Positions 5,330-7,293 of a stretch of DNA of 7,293 nucleotides are shown one piece after another (position 1 is the stretch's first letter; each line of letters starts with the position of its first letter). The DNA comes from an uncultured Bacteroidales bacterium. Its GTDB lineage: Bacteria; Bacteroidota; Bacteroidia; Bacteroidales; UBA932. The notes under the pieces are model-generated. The model saw only the letters and a program-made list of their open reading frames with translations, was not told where the DNA came from and ran no database searches. The DNA is taken from contig CALCHD010000015.1 of assembly GCA_937901105.1 (NCBI GenBank), positions 1-7,293 of the forward strand, read 5' to 3'. The position numbers and the translations under genes are program-made.

Positions 5330-6607
5330 ATGAGAAATAAAAGATGGTTTGCACTAACACCCCTGGCGGTGTTCCTGATAGTATATCTGGTTTCTTCGCT
5401 TATGGCGGGGGATTTCTATAAAGTGCCTATTGCAGCAGCATTCCTTATAGCATCTGTGTATGCAATGGCGCTATGTCTTAAGGGTAAAATTGAGGAAAGA
5501 GTTACAATATTCTCACAGGGAGCAGGACATAAGAATGTGCTTCTGATGATCTGGATCTTTATCCTTGCAGGAGCTTTTGCAACTACTGCAAAGGAGATTG
5601 GAGCAATTGATGCAACTGTTAACATCACTTTGCAGCTGCTGCCGGGCAAACTTCTTTTTGCAGGACTGTTCCTTGCAGCCTGCTTCATTTCTATGGCCGT
5701 AGGAACCAGTGTGGGTACTATTGTAGCACTAGTGCCGGTTGCTACAGGAATCGCGGCAGAAACGGGCATTTCAGCCGCGTTTATCTCTGCAATTGTAGTG
5801 GGCGGATCTTTCTTTGGAGACAACCTTTCATTCATTTCAGACACCACTATTGCCGCTACACGTACACAGGGATGTTCTATGTCTGACAAGTTTAAGGCAA
5901 ATATTATAATTGCGGCTCCTGCAGCAATTATTGTAGCCATCTTGTATATTTTTGCCGGCATGGAGGTAGACTTTACCCCTGTGGTGGAGAAGGTGAACAT
6001 CGTACTGCTTATCCCTTATCTGCTTGTCATTGGCATGGCCATTGCCAGCGTAAATGTGGTACTTGTACTTACTGTGGGAATTCTTGCAAACGCATTCATA
6101 GGATTTGCCATAGGGAAGATCACCTGGATCTCATGGCTTGGACATATTGGAAACGGCATCGCTGGAATGGGAGACCTGATCATTGTTACAATGCTGGCAG
6201 GTGGTATGCTTGAGGTAATCCGTACTGCAGGTGGACTTGACTACCTGATTGAGAAGATGACACGCCGCATAAGCGGCAAGAGAGGTGCAGAATTGAGCAT
6301 CGCAGCCCTAGTATCTTTAGCCAACCTGTGTACTGCAAACAATACAATTGCAATCATCACTACCGGCAGCATTGCAAAGGATATTTCTAAGAGATATGGA
6401 CTGGATCCCCGCAAAAGTGCAAGTGTTCTGGACACCTTCTCATGTTTTGTGCAGGGAATAATCCCATATGGTGCACAGCTGCTTATGGCCAGCGGACTTG
6501 CAGGAATTTCAGCCCTTTCAATCATGGCATATCTTTTTTATCCGTTTGCTCTCGGTCTGGTTGCCTTTCTGGCAATTCTGCTGAGGCTTCCAAGGAAATT
6601 TTCGTAA
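5330..6607 (+). CDS. nhaC: NhaC-family Na+/H+ antiporter
   Basis: A 425-residue inner-membrane protein, about the usual length for the NhaC family (PF03553), exchanging Na+ for H+ (some relatives exchange malate and lactate). About ten to twelve hydrophobic helices span the whole chain. Family signatures: GTSVGTIVALVPVA (125-138), GGSFFGDNLSFISDTTIAAT (158-177) with ion-site Asp and Ser/Thr residues, CTANNTIAIITTGSIAKDI (334-352), and FVQGIIPYGAQLL (374-386). The start at 5330 is preceded by an A-rich stretch, common for Bacteroidetes translation starts. The 49-base gap after the esterase contains palindrome copy 3 and no clear promoter or terminator, so read-through from the esterase is possible. 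Nothing in the neighbourhood points to a substrate other than Na+. Confidence 0.9.
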   Translation: MRNKRWFALTPLAVFLIVYLVSSLMAGDFYKVPIAAAFLIASVYAMALCLKGKIEERVTIFSQGAGHKNVLLMIWIFILAGAFATTAKEIGAIDATVNITLQLLPGKLLFAGLFLAACFISMAVGTSVGTIVALVPVATGIAAETGISAAFISAIVVGGSFFGDNLSFISDTTIAATRTQGCSMSDKFKANIIIAAPAAIIVAILYIFAGMEVDFTPVVEKVNIVLLIPYLLVIGMAIASVNVVLVLTVGILANAFIGFAIGKITWISWLGHIGNGIAGMGDLIIVTMLAGGMLEVIRTAGGLDYLIEKMTRRISGKRGAELSIAALVSLANLCTANNTIAIITTGSIAKDISKRYGLDPRKSASVLDTFSCFVQGIIPYGAQLLMASGLAGISALSIMAYLFYPFALGLVAFLAILLRLPRKFS

Positions 6608-6649
6608 TGGCTAGCTCGCATTTTGCTATGAAATAGTGAAAATAATGAT

Positions 6650-7293
6650 ATGAAAAATCACGTTGTATATCTAGCTTTACTTGTATCTCTGGTTTGCATA
6701 GGTACACCGGCCAGCTCGCAGGAAAAATTACCTGAGTGTGACATAGTTCCGTATGAGAAACTTGATGTGAAACCTGAATTGGACCTGGGCGAAGGGAGAG
6801 GGTTTGTTTGGTGGCTGTTCGGTAACCTTAGGTATCCGCAGACTGCGGTGGATGCAGGGGTTGAAGGTGGTGTGAAGTTTTCATTTGTTGTTTCAGGTAA
6901 AGGAGTTGTTGAGGATGTGAATATATTGTCGGGAGAAGGGGTTTTTGGGGATGAGGTAAAGAGGGTTATGGCAATGTGCCCAAAATGGATGCCAGGGGAG
7001 CTGCAGGGAGCAAAAGTTGGGGTGAAGTTTGTCTGGGAAGTCAGTTTCTCTTTATGTGGGGATGAGAAGGTGCCGCGTATTACAGGGTATCCCATAGATC
7101 CTGTGACTGATATCATTATTTGGGAACCGTACGATTGGGTGTATACACCTCCTACATATTTTCCATATGGGGCAGTTCCTCAAAAGCCCACGTTTATGGG
7201 TGGCAGTGCATTCCCTTCTGGAGATGGAAAGAGCTTTCTGGAGTGGGTTATAAAGAGGGTGCAATACCCTGCGGATGCGGATGGGGCAAAAGG
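6650..7293 (+). CDS. Secreted protein with repeated TonB C-terminal domains (3' end outside the window)
   Basis: 214 codons are visible from the ATG at 6650 to the right edge with no stop. The N terminus (MKNHVVYLALLVSLVCIGTPASSQ) is a signal peptide with a likely signal peptidase I site after ASSQ; no Cys follows it, so unlike the protein at 2239-2991 it is probably soluble in the periplasm. Residues about 38-136 form one TonB_C-type domain: WLFGNLRYPQTAVDAGVEGG, VKFSFVVSGKGVVEDVNIL, FGDEVKRVMAMCPKWMPGEL, VKFVWEVSFSL. A linker rich in Trp, Tyr and Pro (about 145-174) leads into a second domain that opens with VPQKPTFMGG and SFLEWVIKRVQYPADADGAK before the window ends. There is no membrane-coupling helix, so it too is an orphan receptor-binding-type domain protein. 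It begins 42 bases after the antiporter stop, in the same direction, with no clear terminator between. Confidence 0.8.
   Translation, partial: MKNHVVYLALLVSLVCIGTPASSQEKLPECDIVPYEKLDVKPELDLGEGRGFVWWLFGNLRYPQTAVDAGVEGGVKFSFVVSGKGVVEDVNILSGEGVFGDEVKRVMAMCPKWMPGELQGAKVGVKFVWEVSFSLCGDEKVPRITGYPIDPVTDIIIWEPYDWVYTPPTYFPYGAVPQKPTFMGGSAFPSGDGKSFLEWVIKRVQYPADADGAK

Noticed and set aside
5416..6000. 194-residue minus-strand frame opposite the antiporter
   Set aside because: Low-complexity Ala/Ile/Thr-rich shadow of the NhaC coding sequence.
6658..7116. 152-residue minus-strand frame near the right edge
   Set aside because: Antisense of the TonB-domain gene that starts at 6650 and keeps family motifs on the plus strand.

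Overview
The window has two unlike parts that meet at about position 1226-1235. The right-hand part (about 1232-7293) reads as a gut-type Bacteroidales genome. It carries a pyruvate:ferredoxin oxidoreductase, a sialate-O-acetylesterase-type enzyme, an NhaC-family antiporter, orphan TonB C-terminal-domain proteins, a membrane-bound LuxR-type regulator, and promoter boxes of the Bacteroidetes TAnnTTTG form. The genus cannot be fixed from the sequence. The left-hand part (1-1230) is much more AT-rich: positions 121-180 hold 15 G/C of 60, against 36 of 60 at 1681-1740. It carries the end of an O-antigen-ligase/polymerase-family membrane protein facing a small Cys-containing protein of unknown function. 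It looks like an acquired surface-polysaccharide island or, equally possible, DNA of another organism joined by misassembly.

Layout. 1-803 (+) is the 3' end of a Wzy/O-antigen ligase-like gene, closed by a hairpin terminator that includes its stop codon. 826-1134 (-) is a 102-residue unknown protein. 1232-2074 (+) is only the last quarter of a pyruvate:ferredoxin oxidoreductase, with an in-frame stop just before it; it ends in a strong intrinsic terminator. 2239-3602 (-) is a two-gene operon: a membrane-anchored helix-turn-helix regulator (first) and a lipoprotein made of two tandem TonB C-terminal domains (second), two bases apart. 3829-5280 (+) is a secreted SGNH/SASA esterase transcribed divergently from that operon. 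5330-6607 (+) is an NhaC-type Na+/H+ antiporter. 6650 to the right edge (+) is a second secreted protein with TonB C-terminal domains, cut by the window end.

A 29-bp near-palindrome occurs three times, always between genes and always in the same orientation (2137, 3757, 5284). Two copies are identical over 33 bp. The copies lie in a convergent, a divergent and a co-directional gap, so they are better explained as a dispersed REP-like element than as ordinary terminators. The middle copy also covers the -33 region of the esterase promoter.

The points most worth following are the palindrome family, the regulator plus orphan TonB-domain pair (with a second TonB-domain protein 3.6 kb away), and the abrupt junction that leaves the oxidoreductase without about 900 residues. 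No tRNA, rRNA, CRISPR array or recognisable insertion sequence was seen.
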